A DNA stretch of 64,000 nucleotides from a bacterium (GTDB lineage Bacteria > Auribacterota > Auribacteria > Auribacterales > Auribacteraceae): assembly GCA_024233545.1 (NCBI GenBank), contig JACKPL010000003.1, positions 193,728 to 257,727 of the forward strand, given 5' to 3'. Every line of letters starts with the position of its first letter. The first letter of the stretch is position 1. The notes under the pieces are model-generated. The model was not told the origin of the DNA and did not search any database. It worked only from the letters and a program-made list of their open reading frames with translations. Both the position numbers and the translations under genes were made by a program. This document shows positions 18,500-27,819 of this stretch, one piece after another.

Positions 18500-19332
18500 A
18501 ATATTATTCGGCAGAAGAATTTCTTGATTCAATCCGTTCTTCGGGGATTACGCAAGGCGATACTGTCCTTGTTCATGCTTCGCTATTTAGCTTAGGCATG
18601 CTTAAAGATGCGTCTCTTGAAACTTTATGTGCACAGATATACGGTTTGCTTCGGCAAGCGGTAGGGAAAGAAGGAACGCTTCTTGTCCCTGCATATTTTT
18701 ATGAATATGCGCGAACACCGGAGCCGTTTGATGCCGTTCTTTCGCCAGTATCGAAAGAACTGGGCGTTTTTGCGCAGTATGTTGCGGCGTTGCCTGATGC
18801 AGTACGGTCGTACAATCCGCTTACGTGCCTTGCGGCGGTGGGACAGCATGCCGAATATATATGCCGCGGCGGTACTGCAACCGGATACGGTGTCGATTCG
18901 CCTTGGGATCGTTTAACTCGTTCAGGCGGAAAATGCTTGATGCTTGGCGTTGCCTTGCCGCAGTGTTTTACCTATTGCCATTACATCGAACAGATGTTCG
19001 GCGTGCCGCATATGTATGCAAAACGATATACTGTCCCGATATATGATAACGGCATGCCTGTTAGTTTGCCGGTAATAACCTATGTCCGCTATTTGGACTA
19101 CGATATACATGTTGGCCTGCACCGTTTTGAAGCCGTTTTGAAAGAAAACGGTTTGTTAATGAGCAATCCGTTAGGGTTGAATGCACTACACGTTGTTGAA
19201 CTCAAGAATGCTTTTGAAAAAGGTATCGAATGCCTAAAACAGGATATGTCGTTTTTCCTTTTGCATCCGCCTCGATTTAGGGCAGGTGAAATACCGGCTG
19301 ATGAAAAGATATACCATTCTCACACAGCATAA
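18496..19332 (+). CDS. AAC(3)-family N-acetyltransferase, probably sugar-modifying
   Basis: This 278-residue protein has the fold markers of the aminoglycoside N(3)-acetyltransferase family: VLVHASLFSLG near residue 25, LLVPAYFYEYA, the central SYNPLTCLAAVG and SPWDRLTRSGGKCLMLGV. Many members of this family sit in polysaccharide or antibiotic-biosynthesis loci and acylate amino sugars using CoA or carrier-protein donors. The setting beside DUF4910, ACP and FkbH-like genes favours that role over drug resistance. The start is taken at 18496 because ATG overlaps the upstream TGA; an in-frame ATG at 18469 would add nine residues. It ends 11 bases before the convergent ACP gene. Confidence 0.82.
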   Translation: MKYYSAEEFLDSIRSSGITQGDTVLVHASLFSLGMLKDASLETLCAQIYGLLRQAVGKEGTLLVPAYFYEYARTPEPFDAVLSPVSKELGVFAQYVAALPDAVRSYNPLTCLAAVGQHAEYICRGGTATGYGVDSPWDRLTRSGGKCLMLGVALPQCFTYCHYIEQMFGVPHMYAKRYTVPIYDNGMPVSLPVITYVRYLDYDIHVGLHRFEAVLKENGLLMSNPLGLNALHVVELKNAFEKGIECLKQDMSFFLLHPPRFRAGEIPADEKIYHSHTA

Positions 19333-19342
19333 TGCCGTATAA

Positions 19343-19579
19343 TTACATGACTAATGTCTTGTCTGAAACAAGCGATTGTATTGTGGAAAAATTCGTCAGC
19401 TGTGGAATTTCTTCATCGTCGAATTCAATGCCAAATTCCTGTTCGAGGGCTAAGACAAGGCGTATTTGTTGTAGGCTGTCCCACTGTTCTATGGTGTTAA
19501 TTGAGCATGATTCCTCAGTGATTGTTTGATCGTCGAGCCCAAAGACGGCGGCGATGACGTGTTTAATTCTTTCCTGCAT
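19343..19579 (-). CDS. Acyl carrier protein
   Basis: A 78-residue acyl carrier protein. The phosphopantetheine attachment motif is DSLQ with Ser35, preceded by the acidic helix I/loop typical of ACPs (FGLDDQTITEES) and followed by LEQEFGIEFDDEEI. It is the last gene of the minus-strand operon, and its start overlaps the end of the FkbH-like gene by 17 bases. It therefore most likely carries the acyl unit loaded by FkbH rather than serving fatty-acid synthesis. Confidence 0.93.
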   Translation of the reverse strand: MQERIKHVIAAVFGLDDQTITEESCSINTIEQWDSLQQIRLVLALEQEFGIEFDDEEIPQLTNFSTIQSLVSDKTLVM

Positions 19580-21314
19580 AGTGAACCTCTATATAGTTAG
19601 GTTTAAAAGATGTGTAATTTTTTAACTCCAGTAAGTAAATAACAGAATCGTCATTATGCTCCGCAAGCATCCATCCGCAGTGCCGGTAGAAATCTTTAAC
19701 CTGCCGGTTTTTTGCTGTTTCTCTATATGATGCTTGAATTGTTGTTATACCGTGGTTCTTTTGCAAACTCACAATTGCATCAAGAAAAGCGTATTCGACT
19801 GTTCTGCCGATGACACGGCAACTCAGCATGAACGAATCGATAACTGCACGGTGCTTATCCGCATCGGTTTTGATGATACAAAGACCGGTAATGCCGCTGT
19901 TGCCGAACCGGTCTTGAACTGTACACGTGTATATAGTGTGCAGTGGATCGGCGATAAAGCGAAAAATATCGTTTTCAGTGTAACGGTTTGTTGTTAGGTT
20001 AAACTGATTGGTTTTTTGAGTGAGTTGCGCTATACGAGGGATGATGCTTGGATTATCTTCATGGATCATGATACTCAGCTGAAGAGACGCCAGATATCCT
20101 TCAAGCGAAGAAAAAGATGCCTTAACCTGATTACGAAGCCGTTGCTGGGCATACTGTTCTGTTTTTGAATAATCTTCCGCTGTAGAAAAATGCGAAAAAA
20201 AATGGCGCATGGTTTTTCGAAATATTTGTGGGTAAAGATGCCGTTTTTCTGGGACGAGTACTCCGGTAACGCTGGGTATGGTTTGAGCGATGTACTCCAG
20301 TTCAAACGGAGAGTCATCGATCATAACCAAACTTTCCGTGCCGATGTTTAAGTCGTTTGCTATTTGAAGCACGTTAGATGCTTTATCCAACCAGTTTATT
20401 TTTTTGATTGAAATATGCCGGTTTTTCAGAACCATATCAGGGTTTTCCTCAAGTATATTCTCAACGTCGTCAGGGTTATTTTTTGAACAGAGCCCGATGA
20501 TCGTACCTTGTCGGTTCAGGTATTGGGCAAGCGACTGTACTTCTTCATAGACAACACCGTGTGGAGTATGTGCTGTATGTTCGATACCTTCTCCGCCGTC
20601 TTCGCCGATTGTTCCATGCCATAAGGTATTATCGCAGTCAAAGATAAGGGCTTTTTTTGTTTGCCCGTTTACCGCTTTAATAGCAGGGAGAATGAACTCC
20701 GCGTAGTTGCGGTAAAAATCAATAGTATACAACGCTTTTGATGAATAATAATACCGTAAATCGATGCTTTGGTTTATACCGGTTTGAGCGATTACTTTAT
20801 TGATGTCGATAAGCAAGGTATTGTGCGGTTTTGCGGTTTTTATGTATTCATTCAACTCATCGCAGAGAGTATCGAATGGTGTGTTTCCAATAAAACAGCC
20901 GTTAAAAATAAGTGTGGAAAAAGTATTGAACAGAACAAGCGGGACATGGTTTAAATGTGCCATAAGCAGATCGATTTCCGCCTTTATTTTTTCACGCAGT
21001 TCAGTTAGTTCCGAATCGGATAATACGTTCGCTTTATACTGAAGCCCGTCGATGCAGTTTGCAAGTTCCCAGAAAACAATAGCAAGATTGGCGTTTTGAC
21101 AGTTTTGGCTGTCTTGTATCATGGTGTCATAGCCTCCGCATTGCACATGTGCCGGAATGGATTCGGAACGAAGGCTGTATTCTAGAATATCCGTAATCTG
21201 AAATGTTACGATATTTGAAAGAACGGTAATTTTGTAAGGAGTTCCTATTAAACCGGATGCGAGTTCTTTGTTCTTCAGAAGCATTTCCGTGTAGGTTGGG
21301 TTTTGCGTTTTCAT
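19563..21314 (-). CDS. FkbH-like HAD-IIIC/acyltransferase protein
   Basis: The 583-residue length fits FkbH-like proteins. An N-terminal SGNH-like segment precedes a HAD domain whose motif I is FDCDNTLWHG (near 225-234), with motif LCSKNN and the acidic motif VMIDDSPFELE. A C-terminal GNAT-like acetyltransferase domain (about 425-575) contains DRFGNSGITGL and AFLDAIV. FkbH enzymes take D-1,3-bisphosphoglycerate, remove a phosphate and place a glyceryl unit on an ACP. The overlapping ACP gene is the natural partner. The start overlaps the stop of the VOC gene (4 bases). The actual acyl group made here is not readable from sequence. Confidence 0.9.
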   Translation of the reverse strand: MKTQNPTYTEMLLKNKELASGLIGTPYKITVLSNIVTFQITDILEYSLRSESIPAHVQCGGYDTMIQDSQNCQNANLAIVFWELANCIDGLQYKANVLSDSELTELREKIKAEIDLLMAHLNHVPLVLFNTFSTLIFNGCFIGNTPFDTLCDELNEYIKTAKPHNTLLIDINKVIAQTGINQSIDLRYYYSSKALYTIDFYRNYAEFILPAIKAVNGQTKKALIFDCDNTLWHGTIGEDGGEGIEHTAHTPHGVVYEEVQSLAQYLNRQGTIIGLCSKNNPDDVENILEENPDMVLKNRHISIKKINWLDKASNVLQIANDLNIGTESLVMIDDSPFELEYIAQTIPSVTGVLVPEKRHLYPQIFRKTMRHFFSHFSTAEDYSKTEQYAQQRLRNQVKASFSSLEGYLASLQLSIMIHEDNPSIIPRIAQLTQKTNQFNLTTNRYTENDIFRFIADPLHTIYTCTVQDRFGNSGITGLCIIKTDADKHRAVIDSFMLSCRVIGRTVEYAFLDAIVSLQKNHGITTIQASYRETAKNRQVKDFYRHCGWMLAEHNDDSVIYLLELKNYTSFKPNYIEVHYAGKN

Positions 21315-21730
21315 TCTTCGAGAAACTCCACTAATCCGATACCGTTAATGTAATAAAAAGAGACGGGTTTATTATTAAATAGGATTGCAGGTTTAGGGTG
21401 TTTTACACAGATGACGCGGTGAGTTTTTTTGATTGTTTCGATTGTTTTTTTTAGGTCGCTGACTCCAAAGCAAGTATGGTAAAGCGATTCGGAATTGTTT
21501 TTTAACAATGAATTTATCGGTGAATGAATATCCAGCGGTTTTACCAGTTCGATGTTCGGCATGGTATCGGAATAACACATTACAAGGTCGACGTTCTGGA
21601 GTGGATCGATAACCGGTTTTGAGCACGTGTACCCCATTTGAGAATAGAGCGCAATTGCCGGTTCGAAATCCGTTACGGCAATGCCGATATGGTCGAAGCG
21701 CAATGTGTCTTTAAGTGAATCCAGTATCAT
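21311..21730 (-). CDS. VOC-superfamily (glyoxalase/epimerase-like) protein
   Basis: This 139-residue protein has two beta-alpha-beta-beta-beta modules: LRFDHIGIAVTDFEPAIALY (9-28) opens the first and ESLYHTCFGVSDLKKTIETI opens the second. Metal-ligand candidates are H14 and H95 or nearby, and the terminal LVEFLEE glutamate. It resembles methylmalonyl-CoA epimerase and lactoylglutathione lyase-like VOC proteins. In this operon it could isomerise a thioester-bound acyl group; that is inference. It overlaps both neighbours by 4 bases. Confidence 0.82.
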   Translation of the reverse strand: MILDSLKDTLRFDHIGIAVTDFEPAIALYSQMGYTCSKPVIDPLQNVDLVMCYSDTMPNIELVKPLDIHSPINSLLKNNSESLYHTCFGVSDLKKTIETIKKTHRVICVKHPKPAILFNNKPVSFYYINGIGLVEFLEE

Positions 21731-22671
21731 GTGTCACCTGTCTTTTTTACAACGGCGCACCAGTTTATGGTAAGTTTCATTTCGATGATCTGTTCAAGCG
21801 GCAGATTATCAACCGGCAGGATTCGTTCGTCCAAAATTTCTAATCCGCACGACTCAGCCATATCCCGGATTTGTTCGACTGACTTGAAATGATACACGTG
21901 GTCGATTGATGGCGCGTTTACACAGGTTGAAATGAAACTGCGTCCTGATGGGCGTAAAAGGGAGCAAAGTTTTGTAAGCAGTTTATCGGGATAATTGACG
22001 TGTTCAAGAACTTCTCCCATGGTTATAAAATCGTATCCGTCAGGAAAATCGAGTTTCAGCATATCTTGGGTAATGTAATCGATCGCGGTGCATTCCGGAT
22101 TAAAAAACTGCAAAAGAGAACGTGTGATGCCGATCGATTCGGAACTGATATCGACAGCTGTAAACCGAGTATTCAGATTAAGCCGAGCGATTGCTTTTCG
22201 CAAATAAAGCCCATGCCCGGGGCCGATTTCCAAATACGTTTTGACTGTTGCCGCCCGGTCGGCAAGCGCTGTGTCGAACAGCAGATGCATTTCATAGTGG
22301 CTCGGCCAGAGGAATTGCGAAAGAGCAAGCCCTATCATATGCGAGCGCATTCGGACGGGATCATTGTATAATTCATCATAAACATCCGCCGCAAATTCCA
22401 GCGGGTATTTGCCTGTTTTCATAAAGTATTTTTGACATTTGAGCGCATCTGAACAGAGTTGCAAATATGCGTCGACGACATACGATAACGGTATTTTTAC
22501 GAATTCGATATATGATAAATAATCACGTGAAAATTGTTCGGCGGCTGTAAAATATTTTTCGGTGCGAGAAGCCAGATATGTTTGAATCCTTTTTTTCTGC
22601 AACGGAGATTTTTCATATATTTCATTGAGAATACGATTGAAATAAGTGTCGGTATGTTCAAATGCTTTCAT
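21727..22671 (-). CDS. Class I SAM-dependent methyltransferase
   Basis: This 314-residue protein has a SAM-binding Rossmann fold with motif I YLEIGPGHGLYL (near 143-154), the acidic end of strand 2 in FTAVDISSES, and a later FITMGEVLEHVNYP motif. About 130 helical residues precede the core. The UbiE/COQ5-like signature LEHV fits methylation of a small molecule or sugar. It is translationally coupled (ATGA overlaps) to the GT-B-like gene upstream and the VOC gene downstream. The substrate is not readable. Confidence 0.87.
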   Translation of the reverse strand: MKAFEHTDTYFNRILNEIYEKSPLQKKRIQTYLASRTEKYFTAAEQFSRDYLSYIEFVKIPLSYVVDAYLQLCSDALKCQKYFMKTGKYPLEFAADVYDELYNDPVRMRSHMIGLALSQFLWPSHYEMHLLFDTALADRAATVKTYLEIGPGHGLYLRKAIARLNLNTRFTAVDISSESIGITRSLLQFFNPECTAIDYITQDMLKLDFPDGYDFITMGEVLEHVNYPDKLLTKLCSLLRPSGRSFISTCVNAPSIDHVYHFKSVEQIRDMAESCGLEILDERILPVDNLPLEQIIEMKLTINWCAVVKKTGDT

Positions 22672-24572
22672 CGAGAATGGAGTCCTATGGTTTCGAGTGT
22701 ATTTTGCGGTTGGATGCGTTTATACTTTTTGCAAATGTCTAACAGCGCATTATATGCGCGCAAGCCGCTTTTGCCGTCAAGTTCCGGCGCAATGTACGAT
22801 GTATAGAATTCATCGTTTGAGCAAAACGGATCATCCGGAGACGAAAGAACATATTTTAAATCTTCGGCGAATTGTTCAAATGATTCTGAGTAATGAATTC
22901 TTTTCTTTAGTAATTTCAATGCATCCGGCTCAAGCGGGCATGTTTGTTGATCGTAGTACATGACAACCGGTTTTTTAGATGCAATCGTTTGCAGGAGAAT
23001 GGTAGAAATAAAATCGAGCACATAGACATCAACAAGCGCATGCAATTCTTGTACAGATTGGTCGGCAATAATGATGTTGGGAGCATTTAAACTGAGTACA
23101 TATTCTCTGGTAATTTGACTGTATCGTTTAGGAAATGTTTTGATAAGAAATTGTACATTGGCAGTTTTTCTGAATAACTCCAGCATTTCTTTTTGTAGCT
23201 CGAAATACAGATGGTCGGGATAAATATCACTGGGATTATGATGAACAGTGCCGTGAAAAGCAGTTGAAATATATCCGACAGTTTTTTTAGTATGATCGAA
23301 GCGAGGTATACGCTCAATAAGGTGTGTTCTCGAATGAGAATACGATGCATGGCTTTCAATCATCGGAGAACCGACAGGAATCACCGTGCTTCGCAGACAA
23401 TACTTTTGCGCGTACTGTTTTACGCCGTCTCCGAAACCGAAAAAATAATCAGGCAAATGAAAATCCGTGCGGTTATGCGCTTGCCGAAAGATATAACCGA
23501 ACGCACCGCCGTGTTGATAAACAACACTCGGTACACTGGATTGGCGCGCCCAGTTGAAAATAGTTTCAAAGCTATGAATAAACGGTACGGTGAAACTCGA
23601 AACGACACAGTCAATGGGATGTTCAGCATGTAACTTTGAAACAGCGTCGTGAATCACATATGATTTTGGGAGAGAATCGGTTATAAAATAGTCTATGTGC
23701 GGTTTGAACGCAATCCATGTATCTAAACCGCCAATTGAAAAAAGAGACTTAAAAAAGGTATTTTTCTCGAGGGATTCCCAGAGGATTTTCATCTCATTTT
23801 TTATAGCAATGTAATCGGGATTTTGGGTAATAATTTCATGGTTGTTAAAAAATATTTCCCATGTGGAATTGCCATAAAGGTCGAGCACGAAAAGATTGCA
23901 TTCCGGATTATTCCGGCAAATGTCTATGAGGTAGGGCAGATTGTATTTGAGGTCAAGAATAAGGATATTATATTGCGCAGTCTTCTTAATATGCCATGGC
24001 ACAATAGGGGTGAATACTTTTGGCGACACTCTGTTATAAACTATCTTAGGGGGAGGTGTGAGCATAACGGTATTTTCATAGAATAGCGGAGTGATTTTGC
24101 ATTTTGATGAGAAGAGCGGAAGCAGAATTGCATAAAGTGATTTTTCCCAATAGATAAATTCTTCGTTCTGTTCATTGTTGCCGCCGATGTTTGGCATATA
24201 CATTATTTCTTCCGGCTGTTCTTTGCTGATAATTGCAGAAAGTGTTCTGACGGCAACCGTTATGGTCGTATATAAACGCTGAAAGTAGTAGATGTTCAAT
24301 AAAGGATGCTCTGCAAAGAAGGGATGAGTAATATGGCGTAATACGGATGCGTGAAAGGTGTCGAACTGTTCATTGCAGGCGGTGCCGATCCGGTTTATCT
24401 CGTCCAATCCGATATAGTTTTCAGGTGTCGAATACGGAATAGTGCGTTGGTCTAGCGCAAAAGCAATATGCGGTGTGACTGCAATAATCCTGCTTGATGC
24501 AAGCAAGTCATTTGATATGCAGTCAAGCTGTGACGGTTCGGTTAGGAAGAGTAGTTTTTTAGTAAGCGGCAT
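22668..24572 (-). CDS. Putative GT-B-type surface-carbohydrate transferase
   Basis: This 634-residue soluble protein has no signal peptide or clear membrane segment. The C-terminal half resembles CDP-glycerol glycerophosphotransferase or capsule-type GT-B enzymes: PSVVYQHGGAFGY (near 345-357), then YFFGFGDGVKQYAQKY, VIPVGSPMI, and a later VYVLDFISTILLQTIASKKP that fits the nucleotide-binding segment. The N-terminal half is unlike known families by eye. It lies in the five-gene overlapping chain with the methyltransferase, VOC, FkbH and ACP genes. Donor and acceptor are unknown. Confidence 0.7.
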   Translation of the reverse strand: MPLTKKLLFLTEPSQLDCISNDLLASSRIIAVTPHIAFALDQRTIPYSTPENYIGLDEINRIGTACNEQFDTFHASVLRHITHPFFAEHPLLNIYYFQRLYTTITVAVRTLSAIISKEQPEEIMYMPNIGGNNEQNEEFIYWEKSLYAILLPLFSSKCKITPLFYENTVMLTPPPKIVYNRVSPKVFTPIVPWHIKKTAQYNILILDLKYNLPYLIDICRNNPECNLFVLDLYGNSTWEIFFNNHEIITQNPDYIAIKNEMKILWESLEKNTFFKSLFSIGGLDTWIAFKPHIDYFITDSLPKSYVIHDAVSKLHAEHPIDCVVSSFTVPFIHSFETIFNWARQSSVPSVVYQHGGAFGYIFRQAHNRTDFHLPDYFFGFGDGVKQYAQKYCLRSTVIPVGSPMIESHASYSHSRTHLIERIPRFDHTKKTVGYISTAFHGTVHHNPSDIYPDHLYFELQKEMLELFRKTANVQFLIKTFPKRYSQITREYVLSLNAPNIIIADQSVQELHALVDVYVLDFISTILLQTIASKKPVVMYYDQQTCPLEPDALKLLKKRIHYSESFEQFAEDLKYVLSSPDDPFCSNDEFYTSYIAPELDGKSGLRAYNALLDICKKYKRIQPQNTLETIGLHSR

Positions 24573-24596
24573 AGCCTGATATGGTATCCTTTGTTA

Positions 24597-25823
24597 TTAG
24601 TAAAAGCGTTTTGGCGTTGAATCTGATAAACGGTTAATGCGATTTGATACGAAATGAATCGGTTCTTGTTGTTTGGCAATGGTTTTGAGCTGTTTATTCT
24701 TAAGCAACAGGTGCGTGTATGGATGATGAATCCTGCTGAAGTTGTCGCAGGAAACAGTATCGAAATCGGAGAACACCGAAAAATAGTCATCGAGGGTAAG
24801 CGGGTTAACGGCTCCGCCTCCGTTTGGAGATGTTTTTTTGTATGTGCCGTAAGTAAGTTCAAACAAATAGGCGTAATCAATGTTATTTTTGATCAACTCA
24901 TAATAATTTTTCACAATATCGGGTTCCATTTCTTGGAACGAAGCCGTATTGATGAGAAGATCGAAATGAAAGTCGCCGATTGATTCAAGCGTCCATGCGG
25001 GCAAACAGAAAATACGGTATTTGTCCTGATCCATGGGGACGTTTTGACAGTATTGTTCGTAGCCGTAAACCCTTCCGGGAAAAACCGCTTCCAAATATTG
25101 TTGCGCAACGTATATTTGCGGCGGAATGTCAAAGTTAAAATAACGGATGTGCGGGAATGCTTTCAGATATACTTCTGTTGAGCCGCCGTATCCCGATCCG
25201 ATTTCTAGTATTGTATTGATTTGAAAAAGGTCAATTTGTGACGCCACATATGCCATACGGTCGAAATACAGCAGAAACGGCAGAGTGTACGCATTGCCAT
25301 GTATGGTAAACAGATCGTGCGGTGAACCGATACCGGAATCTTCGAGCCGGTGCAGAAGATGCAAGCCGGCTGTTTTGTCGAGCAGTTCCGAATACCGGTA
25401 TTGGGCGTTTTTGAGATCGGTATAATCGGATAGGTAAATTCTTTCATTTTCAATAAAAGATTTGGTGTTGAAAAGCCTGCATGCAGGATGGAGTGCGCCC
25501 AGCCATTGCAAAATAGTTGTGTAACAGCGGTATAAAACTGCTAAGAGTGTCGATTTGAAAAAACCGTTATACCGTAATGCTTGTGTGTAACTTTGCGAAA
25601 ATGGAGCAGTTCGGTATGTGCCTGCGCCGAAAGATGCAAGCCGGTGAGTACCATAAGAGCGAAAATGTTCCAACCCGTTTTTTTCGAGGTATTCAACAAT
25701 ATCGCGTTCATAAAATTGCCAATAATTAGTCGGGCGAAATGTGTGCGGCGCTTTGTATAAATCGGACATAAGCCGTTGAAGGAGCGCCGGATTATTGCGA
25801 ATGGGAGTTTTTTCTGCGGGCAT
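24597..25823 (-). CDS. Putative sugar O-methyltransferase
   Basis: This 408-residue protein has a SAM-binding core (ILEIGSGYGGSTEVYLKAFP near 206-225) and later FNFDIPPQIYVAQQYL, LLINTASFQEM and a C-terminal beta segment. This is the pattern of the putative sugar O-methyltransferase family found in polysaccharide loci. The frame is open upstream to 25982, but the ATG at 25823 is chosen because AAGGA lies 8 bases before it. ATGs at 25841 and 25847 have no comparable site. It leads the minus-strand operon; the next gene begins 24 bases downstream. Confidence 0.78.
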   Translation of the reverse strand: MPAEKTPIRNNPALLQRLMSDLYKAPHTFRPTNYWQFYERDIVEYLEKNGLEHFRSYGTHRLASFGAGTYRTAPFSQSYTQALRYNGFFKSTLLAVLYRCYTTILQWLGALHPACRLFNTKSFIENERIYLSDYTDLKNAQYRYSELLDKTAGLHLLHRLEDSGIGSPHDLFTIHGNAYTLPFLLYFDRMAYVASQIDLFQINTILEIGSGYGGSTEVYLKAFPHIRYFNFDIPPQIYVAQQYLEAVFPGRVYGYEQYCQNVPMDQDKYRIFCLPAWTLESIGDFHFDLLINTASFQEMEPDIVKNYYELIKNNIDYAYLFELTYGTYKKTSPNGGGAVNPLTLDDYFSVFSDFDTVSCDNFSRIHHPYTHLLLKNKQLKTIAKQQEPIHFVSNRINRLSDSTPKRFY

Positions 25824-25879
25824 TGTATTATTCCTTTTCATCTGCATGAAAATTAAACACTCTTCATAAAACGTGTATA

Positions 25880-25908
25880 ATTTTATGGAGCGTGCTATTT
25901 CTTTGAAA
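25880..25908 (-). promoter_or_regulatory. Promoter for the minus-strand glycan operon
   Basis: On the minus strand, TTTCAA (complement of 25903-25908) and TAAAAT (complement of 25880-25885) are 17 bases apart. They lie 57 bases upstream of the ATG at 25823. Match to consensus is moderate. Confidence 0.45.
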
Positions 25909-26036
25909 GTCCTCAATTCAAAACAGCAATAATCATACCATTCGTTTCGGATGGAAATTCCTCGTAAAAAACCAGTAGTCATTTATCTCTATTTTGGTTT
26001 ATACTCATTTAAACGTTTTTTAAGGCGAGGGAGATT

Positions 26037-26897
26037 ATGCAGGCTGATATAAAATCGCATATTCAGCATCTTAAAACGAACTATTTCTTTCGTTATAATG
26101 AGAAGGCGACAAAACATCTGACGGAATTAGTCAATTTTTCTGCCGCACGCATGTTTCGATTTGGCGAATCGTTGTTCTTTTTAGAAGCATATTCGACGAA
26201 AACTATCCTTGAAACAGACCTCCGTTACGTTCCCAAAAACAGATTTGATATTAGCGGGCAATTAGCGGGTTTCTTTACATTGCTTGTACCTTACAAGGAT
26301 ATGTTTATTATCGGTGATTATTCCGGTAAACAGCAGATTGCCGTTTCACAGAAGTTCAACCGTATCGATACCCTCGGAGCGATAGTTCCTGAATTATCCG
26401 GTAAAAGTATTGTGTATGCGGTTCCTGACAATAAAGGCGGCATTTATTTTGCCGAACGAGCAACCGGAATGCTCTACTACCTCGACAGCGGAGGATGTGT
26501 AACTGCGTATCAAGGCAGTTTTAGGATGCCCCATGCCATGGCATATATGAATGATACGTTATTTATATGCGATATAGTACAGACAACAACTTTTCGCAGA
26601 GGCAACAATATTATTGCGTTTAAAGACGGCGTATTCTCACCAACCGGTTTGACTGGCGAAAGCATAGTGCCATGTCCGGCATTGAATGCATATTTTGTTT
26701 CTAATATGATATTAAGCTATTCATTAGCAAAATATGATGCTGGGTTGAACCTCATATTTCAGCGGCATTTTACGTGCCATGACGCAGACAGTTTGAAAAA
26801 TTTTGCGCCAACGTGTTTATGTTTAAATTCCCCCCATTTGCTTGCCCTCGACGGAACAACACTTTATATCAAAGCATTTGATATAATTGCGCAATAG
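26037..26897 (+). CDS. Unknown beta-rich (propeller-like) protein
   Basis: This 286-residue protein has no signal peptide or membrane segment. It is built of repeated short strands with aromatic and Gly-Gly turns (for example GKSIVYAVPDNKGGIYFAER, MPHAMAYMNDTLFICDI, PHLLALDGTTLYI), which suggests a beta-propeller of the NHL/SMP-30 kind. Family is not recognised. GAGGGAG lies just upstream of the ATG. It is divergent from the glycan operon and convergent with spsF. A link to glycan synthesis is positional only. Confidence 0.7.
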   Translation: MQADIKSHIQHLKTNYFFRYNEKATKHLTELVNFSAARMFRFGESLFFLEAYSTKTILETDLRYVPKNRFDISGQLAGFFTLLVPYKDMFIIGDYSGKQQIAVSQKFNRIDTLGAIVPELSGKSIVYAVPDNKGGIYFAERATGMLYYLDSGGCVTAYQGSFRMPHAMAYMNDTLFICDIVQTTTFRRGNNIIAFKDGVFSPTGLTGESIVPCPALNAYFVSNMILSYSLAKYDAGLNLIFQRHFTCHDADSLKNFAPTCLCLNSPHLLALDGTTLYIKAFDIIAQ

Positions 26898-26935
26898 AAG
26901 CAAATTGTATCTGGATTTTGTGTTATTGCCGTCTG

Positions 26936-27691
26936 TTACCGTTTCATCAGAGCATCGTTTTTTATGGATTTTTCGTACCCTTGATTTCGAGTAATATGTT
27001 TGTTGTACGCGCATATTTCCGGATGCGATTCAACCACAGCAAGAATGTCTTCCATGGATGCTGTGAGCGGATCAATATAACGGGCAACTGCATTGACGGC
27101 TTGCAAATCGGCTTGTTCATCGACGGTTAACCTAATCTTTGATACATCGCGGCGGTATGCGAGATTCGTTTGTGAAAAAAGATGCGGGTTTTTCCAAAGG
27201 TATGGTGTAACATGTTCTCTTTCAGATAGAAGCATGGCTTCGTTCCACGCCTTTTCCAATGCGGCAAAACTGAAAATTTCAACATCAAACCCATTAGGGT
27301 AGGTGGGAGGGTGGAAGTTTGATGCATACGCAACATTCCCTGTCTTAAAAAGAGAAATAATCTGATCGATAATACGAGGGTCAATAAGAGGGCAGTCTCC
27401 GGTGACACGTATAATAATGGATGCCTGATGAAGAACTGCGCATTGATAATAGCGGTCAAGCACATCATTTTCACTGCCGGCGAATGAAATGCTTCCCCGT
27501 TTTTCTGCTTCTTTAAGGAGCGGAACGTCTTTTGCCGTGCCGGTAGATGCAAGAATAACTTTGTCAACGAGCGCGGCTTGTTTCACCCGCTCTATGACGA
27601 GCGAGAGAAGAGTGTATTTACCGATGGGCATCATCATTTTGCCCGGCAATCGCGTCGATCCCATCCGCGCTTGAATAATTACGCATATCAT
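26936..27691 (-). CDS. SpsF/NeuA-like cytidylyl- or nucleotidyltransferase
   Basis: This 251-residue protein is in the SpsF family (COG1861), which is related to CMP-sugar synthetases. Motif I is VIIQARMGSTRLPGKM (4-19), followed by ILAST, DVLDRYYQCA, IIRVTGDCPLIDP and LTVDEQADLQAV, all typical. Members activate sugars as nucleotide derivatives for surface glycans or spore coat, though exact substrates are rarely known. It has its own strong promoter at 27745-27773. Its 3' end faces that of the propeller-like gene, 38 bases away. Confidence 0.9.
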   Translation of the reverse strand: MICVIIQARMGSTRLPGKMMMPIGKYTLLSLVIERVKQAALVDKVILASTGTAKDVPLLKEAEKRGSISFAGSENDVLDRYYQCAVLHQASIIIRVTGDCPLIDPRIIDQIISLFKTGNVAYASNFHPPTYPNGFDVEIFSFAALEKAWNEAMLLSEREHVTPYLWKNPHLFSQTNLAYRRDVSKIRLTVDEQADLQAVNAVARYIDPLTASMEDILAVVESHPEICAYNKHITRNQGYEKSIKNDALMKR

Positions 27692-27744
27692 AGGTTGAAA
27701 ACGCCTTCACGCATAAAGTGGTTGTTAACTCGTGTTACTAAGGT

Positions 27745-27773
27745 ATTGTAAGGAATAAGTAATTTTTTATCAA
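27745..27773 (-). promoter_or_regulatory. Strong sigma70-type promoter for the SpsF-like gene
   Basis: On the minus strand, TTGATA (complement of 27768-27773), a 17-base spacer and TACAAT (complement of 27745-27750). Each box matches consensus at five of six positions. The start codon is 54 bases downstream. Confidence 0.65.
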
Positions 27774-27819
27774 GAGATTGTCCTGAATAAATTTAACTGC
27801 GCAAAATGCTACAGAGTGT

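Noticed and set aside
18496..19332. Aminoglycoside-resistance gene
   Set aside because: The AAC(3) fold is clear, but coupling to DUF4910 and proximity to ACP/FkbH and glycan genes point to biosynthesis; no mobile element or resistance context is present.
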